Assembly: GCA_949358305.1 (NCBI GenBank)
Contig: CASHSZ010000057.1
Span: 62,001-126,000 of the forward strand
Length of the DNA: 64,000 nucleotides
Reading direction: 5' to 3'
Source of the DNA: Strigamia acuminata
Taxonomy: Eukaryota > Arthropoda > Chilopoda > Geophilomorpha > Linotaeniidae
Shown: piece by piece, positions 1 through 9,192 of the stretch
Layout of the letters: every line of letters begins with the position of its first letter
How positions within the stretch are numbered: position 1 is the first letter of the stretch
Position numbers and translations under genes: made by a program
Notes under the pieces: generated by a model
What the model saw: the letters and a program-made list of their open reading frames with translations, nothing else
Told to the model about the DNA's origin: nothing
Database searches by the model: none

Positions 1-720
1 CGGTTGTTGATTTTTTCGATTCACGCCGTAACGGCCCGTTAACGGCCCGTTAACGGCCCGTCAACGGCCCGTCAACGGCCCGCAACGGCCCGCACGGGCC
101 GTTAACGGGCCGTCGACGATCCCGTCACGATCCCGCAACGGCCCGCACGGGCCGTTAACGGGCCGCCGACGGTCCCGTCACGGTCCCGTCACGGCGCGTG
201 CGGGCCGTTAACGGGCCGCCGACAGTCCCGTCACGATCCCGTCACGGCCTTCGTTCCCGGACTTCGGCTCGCCGACGGCCCGTACGACCTCACGCGGGCC
301 GTTAACGGGCCGTTAACGGGCCGTTAACGGCCCGTTAACGGCCCGTTAACGGCGTAAAACCAAAAACAGGATTCGAGATTAATGTCTATGAATGTTGTAC
401 GCGTTTTCACGTACGTGTTGTCGGTTGTTGATTTTTTCGATTTACGCCGTTAACGGCCCGTTAACGGCCCGTTAACGGCCCGTCAACGGCCCGCATGGAG
501 TCGTACGGGCCGTTAACGGGCCGCCGACGGTCCCGTCACGGTCCCGTCACGGCGCGTGCGGGCCGTTAACGGGCCGCCAACGGTCCCGTCACGATCCCGT
601 CACGGCCCGTGCGGGCCGTTAACGGGCCGCCGACGGTCCCGTCACGATCCCGTAACGGCCCGTTACGGCCAAGGGCCGTAACGGGATAACTGAGAGAGTC
701 GGGTGCGAGACCACGTGACC
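1..720. repeat. GC-rich palindromic satellite-like repeat
   Basis: The stretch is built from variants of the self-complementary word GGCCGTTAACGGGCC and of CGTCACGGTCCCG. A larger unit beginning CGGTTGTTGATTTTTTCGAT occurs at 1 and again at 422, so there is also a period of about 421 bp. The open frames across it are by-products of GC-rich, stop-poor composition. The left boundary lies outside the window. Confidence 0.85.
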
Positions 721-904
721 CGGAGTGTGGTTTTTGGGGGCGAGGGCCGTCCTCCGACCGCGCCGTGACGCGCCCCGGGTCGGATCAAGAGGCGACCCGG
801 TCGGAAACCGAACCTCGGGGTTCCTCGGGGCGTGGTTTTTTGGGGACGGGGGGAGGGGGGGATTGGGTCGCGTGCTCCGACCGCGCCGCAACGCGCCGTG
901 GGTC
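721..904. other. GC-rich spacer without a gene
   Basis: Contains imperfect direct repeats of the type CGACCGCGCCG (near 757 and 877) and G-rich runs near 847. No splice-supported or homologous coding frame is seen. Confidence 0.6.
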
Positions 905-1051
905 GGTCACCAACCTTTGTCAATATTTTATAAATTTCCACGGAATTTCAACAATGTTTTACATAAGTCCGTCAAATCGGGCAGAAATATCCCGTACAAT
1001 GTCGCTGCAATTCTGTGGAAATTTATCAGATATTGACAAAATTCGGTGACG
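905..1051. repeat. Hairpin / MITE-like inverted repeat
   Basis: Arms of about 38 bp face each other: GGTCACCAACCTTTGTCAAT at the left and its near-complement ending TTCGGTGAC at the right. Both arms contain a TTTGTCAATAT word followed by ATAAATTTCCAC. The ~70-bp interior has no coding content. It looks like a short non-autonomous inverted-repeat element. Confidence 0.75.
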
Positions 1052-1439
1052 GGCGGAAGGGCGATTCCCGGGCGGAAGAGAGAGAGAGAGAGAGAAAGGG
1101 GGGACGGCCGGCGCCTACGCCGACGGGGCGCGGAGGGCGAGTGCACTGTTCACGCATGTGGGCGCGTGTGGACGCTCGATTTACTGGCGCGTTGGACAAG
1201 TCAAAAAAAATTTCCCAATGTCTGACAAAAATTCCATCGAATCACGGCAATATTTGACAACACTTGCACAGATTTTTAGCAACATTCACCGGCGAGGTCG
1301 TTGATGAACTCGCTTTACCCCGATGAATCTCGCGCGACAACAACCCTGCGAAAATACCAAATCTCGTACGAATAATAAACACGGCGCAAACCGCACAAAA
1401 ATCCACGACATAAAATCGAATGTCGTCTATCGGCACTCT
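1052..1439. repeat. Non-coding segment with GA microsatellite and old copy of the fold-back arm repeat
   Basis: A GA-rich run lies at about 1077-1097. From about 1163 to 1290 the text (GATTTACTGGCGCGTTGGA, then TTTCCCAATGTCTGAC and CAATATTTGACAA) is a diverged relative of the arm unit of the large fold-backs, e.g. near 41833-41960. No gene is seen. Confidence 0.6.
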
Positions 1440-1545
1440 CAGCATTCCCCCGGACATTTTCCGGAAGAGTTTGGTCCGGCCGGAATCCGAGGAATAGTCA
1501 CTCCCAAAGTGCGGATTTTGCGGGTGCACTCGCTTCCGAAGGATA
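1440..1545 (-). repeat. Diverged antisense copy of the leader-like repeat (L-repeat)
   Basis: On the minus strand this reads as a diverged version of the repeat at 33299-33420: CTATCCTTCGGAAGCG, then GTGACTATTC, GGATTCCGG and GGACCAAACTCTTCCGGAAA in the same order and spacing. It is clearly older than the four near-identical copies further right. Confidence 0.65.
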
Positions 1546-2255
1546 GGTTCGTCTATTCCGTCTGTGGGATAGGAGTGTCTGACAGGCTTGCTTAAACGTT
1601 TAAACTCACAGTTTTTATCTTTTACTTTCTGCACTTACAGTTTTTATCTTTTACTTTCTGCACTTACAGTTTCAAATTTGCTTGGTTTGTCGCCGGTGTT
1701 AATGAATAAATGAACGAGTTTTGCTCACTTTTCTCGGAACACGGTTGACGTGGGAAAACAACTAAAACACATTTTAACGAATTAAAATTTAAAATATTAA
1801 TATATTGACTTTTCACTTTCTTTTAAGCTGATGAGTTTTTTATTGATTTTCTTCTGTGAGAAAAATAAACTTACGCCCTTTTAACATTTTTGAGTTTGTT
1901 CACCATTGATTCAGTCAGGAGAGAACAAGTTGACCTGTCTTGCGCCATTGAAACTCAATTGATTTACATTGTCACGCCTCTGGTGAGAAAACTTAAAACT
2001 ACTGAAATAAAGGCAATATTTTTATTCGTGCTTGGGCGTACCAAATTAATATTTTTTTGATCAAAATGTATACGGTTGACATACGAGTATAAACATTGAT
2101 GAATTATTCATTTTGTGATATTGGCTCGACATAGTTGTCACAAAAGCAGTAATAAACCAACATCAAAAACAAAATAAATGTTTGAATTTGTACTCAACTA
2201 TTTATGGGGTTTTATGATTGAAACCGTTTTCCCTGCATTTAAGAAATGCGGAACG
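1546..2255 (+). repeat. Dispersed repeat R1, copy 1
   Basis: Begins GGTTCGTCTATTCCGTCTG and ends near TTAAGAAATGCGGAAC. The same ordered text occurs at 2899-3593 and 19706-20360, with substitutions and small indels. Shared landmarks are CTGCACTTACAGTTTCAAAT, TCGCCGGTG, AAGCTGATGAG, CACCATTGATTCAGTCAGGA and TTGGCTCGACA. No coding frame is conserved across the three copies, so this is probably a non-autonomous interspersed repeat of unknown class. Confidence 0.8.
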
Positions 2256-2898
2256 CTCAAATCGGTGATGCGTACAGGGCGAAACATAGCCAGGCGCGAC
2301 ATTTAGATTCGCGCCTGGCAATCGGCAGTACATTGCTACTAATTTCAACGCGACATGTTATTTTCACGGTGGTTTGGAATAGCGTGGCGCGACACGCTGT
2401 TCTAACCAGGCGCGACACTTGGGCATAGCGTGGCGCGACACGCTATGCCAAAGATACATGACACGTCGCTGTGACGTGGCGCGACACTAATAACACAAAT
2501 ACAAAAAACACAAAACTCCCACTGACTATTGGTCTGTTTAGACTTATTTATATATTGTTCGAGTTTTACCGGCATGTCGTTTTAAGTGAGCACGAATTTT
2601 TTTCAATCAGGATTGAACCAAAAGATGCTTAAAAAGCGTTTTTAGATCCCAAAATGTAGAAAATTTGCCTAAATTTGCCTAAAAAAACAAAAAAAAGTCG
2701 CCTTTTCACTTATGCCGGCATGTTTCACTTTATACCGGCATGTTGTATAAACTTTGTATCTGGAATTTTCAAAAGTTGGTAATTCCATGTAAGTGGCATA
2801 CACTCACAACTTATATGCTTGCGTGATTCCAAAAGTAGCGATTTCAAATGTCGCTTTTTTTGGATTCGCAATTTCCTTTTTCGCAATATATCATGCGC
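2256..2898. other. Non-coding; GGCGCGACAC and CCGGCATG palindrome clusters
   Basis: From about 2276 to 2490 the word GGCGCGACAC recurs, including a near-perfect palindrome around 2424-2451 (GGCATAGCGTG ... CACGCTATGCC). From 2570 to 2755 CCGGCATGT recurs three times beside TTTTAAGTGAG / TTCACTTA words in opposite orientation, suggesting a small inverted-repeat element. No gene is seen. Confidence 0.6.
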
Positions 2899-3593
2899 CT
2901 CGGTTCGTCTATTCCGTCTGTAGGGTAGGACTGTCTGACGGACTTTCTTAAATGTTTAAACTGGCAATTTTATGTTTTTTTTTCTGCACTTACAGTTTCA
3001 AATTTGCTTGGTCTGTTCGAATTCATTCATCACAATGACGTATCACGAAGATAGTCGTGAATTGTGTCGCCGGTGCTAGTGAATAAATGAACGAGTTTTG
3101 CTGACTTTTCTCGGAGCACGGTTGACATTGACATGGGGAAACAACTAAAACACATTTTAGTGAATTAAAATTTAATTGATTTTTCACTTTCTTTTAAGCT
3201 GATGAGTTTTTGATTGATTTTCTTCTGTGAGAAAAATAAATTTACACCCTGTCATTTTTTTTGAGTTTGCTCACCATTGATTCAGTCAGGAGAGAACAAG
3301 TTGAACTGTCTGGCGCCACTGAAACTCAATACAAGTCGATTTACCTTGTCACGCCTCTGGTGGGAAAAGTTTTAACTACTGAAATGAAGGCAATATTTTT
3401 ATTCGTGCTTGGGCGTACCAAATTAATTATTTTTTTGATCAAAATGTGTATGGTTGACATAAAAACAGACATTACTGAATTAGATTTTTTTTTTAAATTG
3501 ATGAATTATTCATTTTGTGATATTGGCTCGACATAGTTGTCACAAAAGCAGTAATAAACCAATATCAAAAACAAAATAAATGTTCGAATTTAT
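2899..3593 (+). repeat. Dispersed repeat R1, copy 2, cut by a Copia insertion
   Basis: Same text as copy 1, but retaining GTTCGAATTCATTCATCACA, which copy 1 has lost and copy 3 keeps. It stops at GTTCGAATTTAT exactly where the Copia LTR begins at 3594. The rest of the repeat (present in copies 1 and 3) was not recovered on the far side at 8221. Confidence 0.8.
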
Positions 3594-3730
3594 TGTTGGA
3601 ATAACTTCAGCACACAACGTTAATTTTGAATACATTCACATCACTCCATATTTATTCCTCTTTTGTAACACAACAAACATACAACCTAAAGTCATTGTTA
3701 CATTACTAAGCAACGCATCTAATATCAACA
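3594..3730 (-). repeat. 3' LTR of Copia element 1
   Basis: The plus strand begins TGTTGGAATAACTTCAGC and ends AATATCAACA. It matches 8084-8220 except for three substitutions. It lies downstream of RNase H in the sense of the element. Confidence 0.92.
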
Positions 3731-3805
3731 CTCGTCCACGTTGCATATTTTAGTAATTAAACTATTTCAAATTATAAATGTACATTTTTTGACTCAAATG
3801 TTAAT

Positions 3806-6800
3806 TCAATAAAGTCCGATTAATTTCAAAACATTCTGCAACTTTGGCGCGGATAAGGCCTTCGTCATAATGTCTGCCAGCATCTTATCTGTCGGTACGA
3901 ACTCAATGTCATAAACTCCTTTTGCTACATCATCACGCAAAAATAAGACGCGACGCTGGAAGTGTTTTGTGCGTGCGTGGAATTGTGGGTTCTTTGTCAA
4001 GGCGACCGCAGCCTGGTTATCGCAATACAATTTGATAGGGTGTCGCACGATAGAATCCAACTTGAGCTCACTCAAAAATGGAACTTTGCCATTTAATCTC
4101 TTTGGCTAACTCTACGAGGGCCACGAATTCGGCCTCGCAAGTAGAGAGTGCAACCAATTGTTGCTTACGCGATTGCCACGTGACGGCAGTGCCGCCAATA
4201 AGGGTTATGTAACCTGCAAATGATTTTGCATCGTGAGACTGGGTGTTCCAGGAGGAGTCAGCAAATCCTCTCCATTGATTTAATTCTCTTCGATAAGTTA
4301 TCTTGTAGTCTTTTGTTGCTTTAAGGTATCTCAGGATCCTCTTCGCGGCTGTCCAGTGACATTCAAATGGCTGGGTTAGCCATTGTGATAAACTTGATAC
4401 CGCAAAGGCCAAATCGGGTCTAGTACCTTGTGCTAGATACATCAATGATCCGATAATTTCCCTGTAAGGCTTATCCTTGAGTGGATTTCCCTTTGGATAA
4501 GTTGGGTCTTCGAACTTCTGAGCAAGATCCATTGGTGTGTTAACAGTATTGGCATTTTCCATGCCAAATCTTTGGAGTAATTGCTCAATATAAGGCCTTT
4601 GGTGGATTGCAATAGAGCCATCTTCATCATTAATTTCAACCTGAATGCCGAGTATGTTTTTGACCCGTCCAAGATTAACTATATCAATCTTCTGTCCTAT
4701 CTTCTGCAATAGTAGGTTCATAAAGTCTTGGTTATTTGTAAACACCAGTAGGTCATCTACATACACGGCCATCCAAATTAACTTTTGATGGTCATAACAA
4801 AAATATACGCACGAATCTATGGTCAACTTCTTAAATCCAACGTCCAACAATATTCGATTAAGGGCCTCGTGCCATGCTCGCCCAGCTTGCGGAAGCCCGT
4901 AAATTGCACGCAGGAGCAAGCAAACACGAGGTACGTCAAAATCTTGTTTGTAACCGGGTGGTTGAGCCATATAAACAGTTTCTTTTAATTTGGCATGTAA
5001 ATAAGCAGCTTTCACATCGTAGTGAAAAATTAGTAATTGAAATATTGCTGCCATCGCAAAAAGCATGCGAATTGTAGATAAACGAACAACAGGTGCAAAT
5101 GATTCTTCAAAGTCAATGCCTTTTGTTATCCTATAACCTTGCGCAACCAACCGTGCTTTAAACTTTGGTAAGTTTGTTCTTGGATCCATCGTTTTCTTGT
5201 AAACCCATCTTGAGCCAATCACTTTGGCTTGTTCTGGTTTTGATACCAGTCTCCAAGTCTTACGTTCTCGCTGAGCATCCATTTCACTATCCATGGCCTT
5301 TTTCCATTGCTCAGCTTCTTCTGATTCAATCGCTTGCTTGTAGTTCTGTGGTTCTATAATCGCTTCTTCAGCATGGTGCAAGGAGAGACCCGTTTCGGGT
5401 AAACCATTGTCAGTAACGTGACGTGCAGCGTCACGTGCACTCGCCCATCTTCGATCGCGATGTTTACGCCAATCAGCGACCTGATATGGCTGAACTTGTC
5501 GATGATTTCTAGTTGAATGTCGCCTAACTACAGGTTGATTCTCGTGTTGATCAATAGGCGGTGTTGTTTCAACTTCAACTGGGGCTGATTCCGGTATGTA
5601 TGACATCATTGGCTCCAGTTGAGTATGTTTTTGCAACAAATCACTTCCATTCTTCGTTTCATCAAAACGGACATCACGAGAAATAATTATTTGATTTGTC
5701 TGTGAGTCCATGAATTTCCATCCTGGTTGTAAATCAGGGTAACCAACGAATATTACTGGTTTTGCTCTGGGTTCCAATTTCTTACGATGCTGCTTTGGCA
5801 CCCAAGCATATGCCAAGCACCCAAAAATCCGTAGATGTTTAACTGTTGGTTTCACACCGGTCAAGCGTTCTATAGGAGTTTGTCCAACAAAACGCTTAGT
5901 TGGAGACCTGTTTCCGATATGAGCTGCCGTTGCAGCCGCTTCTGCCCAATATTCCATAGGAAGGTTAGCATCCTGTAACATGGTGCGTGTCTTGTCCAAA
6001 ATTTTTCTGTTACTGCGCTCAGCGACTCCATTCTGGGCTGGGCTATAAATTATAGTTTTCTGATGTTCAATGCCATTTTGGGCCATCACATTGGCGAATC
6101 TTTTATTCAAAAATTCAGTCCCATTGTTGGTTCTTACGGTCTTGACGCGCATATCATACTTGTTCTGTTGTACCGCTAAGAACTCCTTAAATACTTCAGT
6201 AACTTGATCTTTAGTTTTTAAAAATTTCAGAAAAATTGCTCTTGAATAATCGTCCACAATTGTATACATGTAAACTGATCCTCCACAAGATGGTACGGTC
6301 ATCGGGCCACAAAGGTCCATATGTAGCATCTGGAGAGGTGCAGTACTCTTGATAGACTGGACCGACTTAAATGGAGAACGAGTAAGCTTTCCTGTCACAC
6401 ACGCCTGACACAAGGGTAATGGCTTGAGATTTTTCAAAAGTAAGTCTTTAACCATGTCCCTTGTGACCAATATCTTCAAATCCTGAAAGTTTAGGTGTGC
6501 AAATCTTCGATGCCAGAGAACAGTGTCCAATTCTTGGTTAGACTGTGTGATGGTTTTCTCAGCAAGGCTAGCCTCTGCTTCATCAGGTGATATGGAACAT
6601 CTTCCCAATAAGGCCCTGAATGCAAACAAGGAATTCTTCATCTCTGCCATTAACACAACTCGGGCATTTACATCCACTATCTTACAAAAATTGTCCACGA
6701 ACAATACAGAGCATCCCTTTTTAATAACACGGCCAACAGAAAATAAATTGTTCGTTAATGAAGGCACATATAACACTTCATCCAGGTGTAATGTACGGCA

Positions 6801-7904
6801 CACTCCTTCATATTTAACTACTAAATCAACTGTGCCAATGCCAATAGCTTGGACAGCAGTCCCATCTGCCAAAATAACCATACGAGCTGCACCAGAATCT
6901 AGCGTTTTAAATAATGTCTTATTTCCCGTCATGTGGGAAGTGGCACCGGAATCGAGGAACCATTCTGCAGGACCAGTCTCGAGAGGCAGTGTGTCCCAGT
7001 GTCTCGTGCTCAAAGCAAAATCCAAATTTACATCTCTGTTTACTGCCTCTTTAACATTCATAGTTCGATTTTGGAAATCTTTTCGACCACGAGTATTCCG
7101 GATAGGAAATGCACCTCGAGTTGAACTGGCTCCCTTATCTGTCGATGATGAAGCCTCTTTCTGCCAACACTGTGCTTCCACATGGCCAAGTTTCCCGCAA
7201 GTCCAGCACTTAATGCGTGATTTTCCTCGAAATCCACGGCCAAATGTACCCCGCTGAAACTGTCCTCGGCCCCGTTGTTTAATAAAATTCGCCCCTTCAA
7301 GTGACGTTGATGGTGTCTTGTTTCGATCTTCTTCAGCAAGCAAGGCACGTTTTACTGTCTGTAAATTCAATGAAGATATACCAATGACATCACAACTTCT
7401 TACAACATCTTTATATTGCGAAGACAATCCCCTCAAAATATGAGCACAAAGTTCTGCCTCTTTAATGACAACACTTAGAGTGTGGAGCTGCTTGGACAGT
7501 GACAAGGCGCGATCAAGGTAAGCGACAACTGTTTCACCTGGCTTCATAGTTAGGCGACCCAAGTCTGTCCTCAAATGGACTGTTAAATCCTCTGTTGCAC
7601 CCTGATTCTCAGTCTGCAGGGATTCCCACACTGCTTTGGCATTCGCACAATCTATCACATGCCGCAACTGAGTTGAATCAATTGTTGTCAAAATAGCATT
7701 AGTTGCCTCCAAGTCAGACTTTAGCCAAGCATCTTGTCTTGTTTTAAATGCATCATCAGTCTCTGCGACAGTCTTTATTGGAATATTCGTAGATACAGCA
7801 TCCCACCATCCTTTGGTTTTTAACAAAACTGTCATCCTGAACTTCCATTCCGGGTAATTTCTCCCATTTAACCGCTCGATTGAATGATACTGCTGCTCAG
7901 ACAT
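3806..7904 (-). pseudogene. Copia 1 gag-pol polyprotein, frameshifted in RNase H
   Basis: Polyprotein for particle assembly, processing, integration and reverse transcription. One frame runs from 7904 to 4068 (1278 codons) and the last part continues in another frame at 4075-3806. Landmarks (approximate residue): gag N-terminus with NYPEWKFRM (15), CCHC knuckle CWTCGKLGHVEAQC (232), protease WFLDSGATSH (315), GAG pre-integrase LWHRRFAHL, integrase HMDLCGP (526), RTNNGTEF (590) and NGVAERSNR (625), RT GSRWVYKK (896) with YVDDLLVF (1047), and RNase H FADSSWN (1214). The frame breaks in a short T run around 4075-4078; the next frame carries the remaining RNase H motif YCDNQAAV. Everything upstream looks intact. 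A single homopolymer indel, real or from sequencing, explains the break. Confidence 0.93.
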
Positions 7905-7921
7905 TACTGCTGCTCAGTCAT
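7904..7921 (-). CDS. Five-codon upstream ORF ahead of Copia 1 gag
   Basis: In element sense a short frame ATG ACT GAG CAG CAG TAA ends so that its stop overlaps the gag start (TAATG). The ORF looks like a local duplication of the first gag codons (ATG TCT GAG CAG CAG). It could allow termination-reinitiation, but may simply be a duplication accident. Confidence 0.4.
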   Translation of the reverse strand: MTEQQ

Positions 7922-8069
7922 GACAAATTGTCTCGCAAAAAAAAATGTAGGCCTAACTTCTTTTGAATGTGGCAACTCAACAAAAAAATATGGGAAAGGA
8001 CCCATAATCAATCACAGTTCAATTTTTGGATCCAACACTTATCTTTGTAGTTTGTGCTGTTGCTTGTGC

Positions 8070-8083
8070 GGGCCCATAACCCA
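8070..8083 (-). other. Primer-binding site of Copia element 1
   Basis: Directly internal to the 5' LTR, the element-sense strand reads TGGGTTATGGGCCC. Its complement, GGGCCCATAACCCA, is the anticodon-loop region of eukaryotic initiator methionine tRNA, not its 3' end. Priming from an internally cleaved half-tRNA is known for Drosophila copia; assignment here is by complementarity. Confidence 0.8.
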
Positions 8084-8220
8084 TGTTGGAATAACTTCAG
8101 CACACAACGTCAATTTTGAATACATTCACATCACTCCATATTTATTCCTCTTTTGTAACACAACAAACGTACAACCGAAAGTCATTGTTACATTACTAAG
8201 CAACGCATCTAATATCAACA
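8084..8220 (-). repeat. 5' LTR of Copia element 1
   Basis: Partner of 3594-3730 with the same ends. In element sense it precedes the primer-binding site and gag. Confidence 0.92.
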
Positions 8221-8822
8221 ATTTAGGTTAATCAAGTTGGCAATACAAAATGAGAGAATTTACAACAAAGTTTATACCCATCTACATTTTTTTTAATGAT
8301 CGTTTATTTAGCCAGAATTTGCATTTTTAGTAATTTTAAAAACATGAACCATTGCATCATTGCATTATTTTGTTCTCCATAGCCGTGAGAATTCAGTTTG
8401 TGAATACTGGTAGTACAAGAGATGAAATTGATGCATTTTGTCGCCTCAGTCGACAGATTTCTAACAATGCAGGTAGACAAATTTCTCGCTCAGTTTGCGC
8501 TTACTACGCCTTAACCCTGGAGCACTCAAAAGTAAACAGAGTGATTGAAATTACATTCATGAGCAAAAACTGTGGACAAATGTGAAAAAATGGCCACGGA
8601 ATTGTCGGCGACGAAATGCTTAGTAACAATTAGAATGTATGGAATTTTTGTGAAGAGTTTGCAGTGAAAGAACTACTGGTAGATCATTTTTGAGGTGTAC
8701 AAAAGAATGCATTTTGATGTAGTACATTTGAGTTACAAAGTGAAAAATGTAAAACTGTCTACAATAAGAGCGCTTTTGGTAGAACAAATAGGTTTAAAAA
8801 GTAAAAAGAAAAGTATTTTTTT
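8221..8822. other. Intergenic / probable 3' flank of the channel gene
   Basis: AT-rich with no supported coding frame. In the sense of the minus-strand channel gene this is downstream of its stop codon at 8823. An AATAAA hexamer on the minus strand at about 8303-8308 could be a polyadenylation signal, but it is 500 bp away and unsupported otherwise. Confidence 0.45.
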
Positions 8823-9192
8823 TTAAATAGTAATTCTGTGGTTTACTTTGCAATTCAATTGCAACCAATGAATGAGTGCAAAAATTGAGAGACCGGTCCA
8901 AATGGAAATAATCGATCCAATTTGACACAGCAATTTCACAATGCTAACTGTCTCTTCCTCTTTAATTATTTCTCGAATGTCGCTTTCAACTTTAAATTTA
9001 TATGAGTAGTCATTATGATTATCGTGTCTTTTTACTAGAGGTATGAATATTGTCTCTTGACAGCGTTTCGAACAGGAACAGTGTGTGTGTGGATGCGTCT
9101 TGAATAGTGTCTCCAAATATATCTTGCGAGTGAGTTTAGCGGTTTCTTGAGTCAAGCAGAGTGGTAGATGATTTTTGTCCATAAATGGCAAT
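8823..9192 (-). CDS. Channel last exon: cysteine motif and TM2 of domain 2
   Basis: Acceptor CGTATTGTTAG, phase 2 in, as for exon 6. Encodes LPFMDKNHLPLCLTQ (compare YPFHDARNLPECN), HCSCSKRCQETIF (compare CKCLGVCKVTQLS) and the pore/TM2 stretch CQIGSIISIWTGLSIFALIH, then a short basic tail and stop at 8823. The family's GxS selectivity-filter triplet is GLS. Confidence 0.85.

Larger units (their letters stand above)
3594..8220 (-). mobile_element. Copia (Ty1/copia) LTR retrotransposon 1
   Basis: Two 137-bp direct repeats (TG...CA) flank one gag-pol unit read on the minus strand, in the Copia order gag, protease, integrase, RT, RNase H. The LTRs differ at three positions that I can count. Flanking bases are TTTAT on the left and ATTTA on the right, so the 5-bp target duplication is at best imperfect. 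It is inserted at the end of R1 copy 2. The RNase H frame is broken, so this copy is not autonomous as written. Confidence 0.93.

Noticed and set aside
619-1257. Overlapping GC-rich open frames near the left edge
   Set aside because: They overlap on both strands in palindromic GC-rich DNA and have low-complexity Pro/Arg/Gly composition.
3261-3536. 91-codon frame in dispersed repeat R1
   Set aside because: The frame is broken at different points in the other two copies, so no sign of coding constraint.
8303-8308. AATAAA as the polyadenylation signal of the channel gene
   Set aside because: Distance of ~500 bp and AT-rich context make the hexamer uninformative; noted only in the flank entry.
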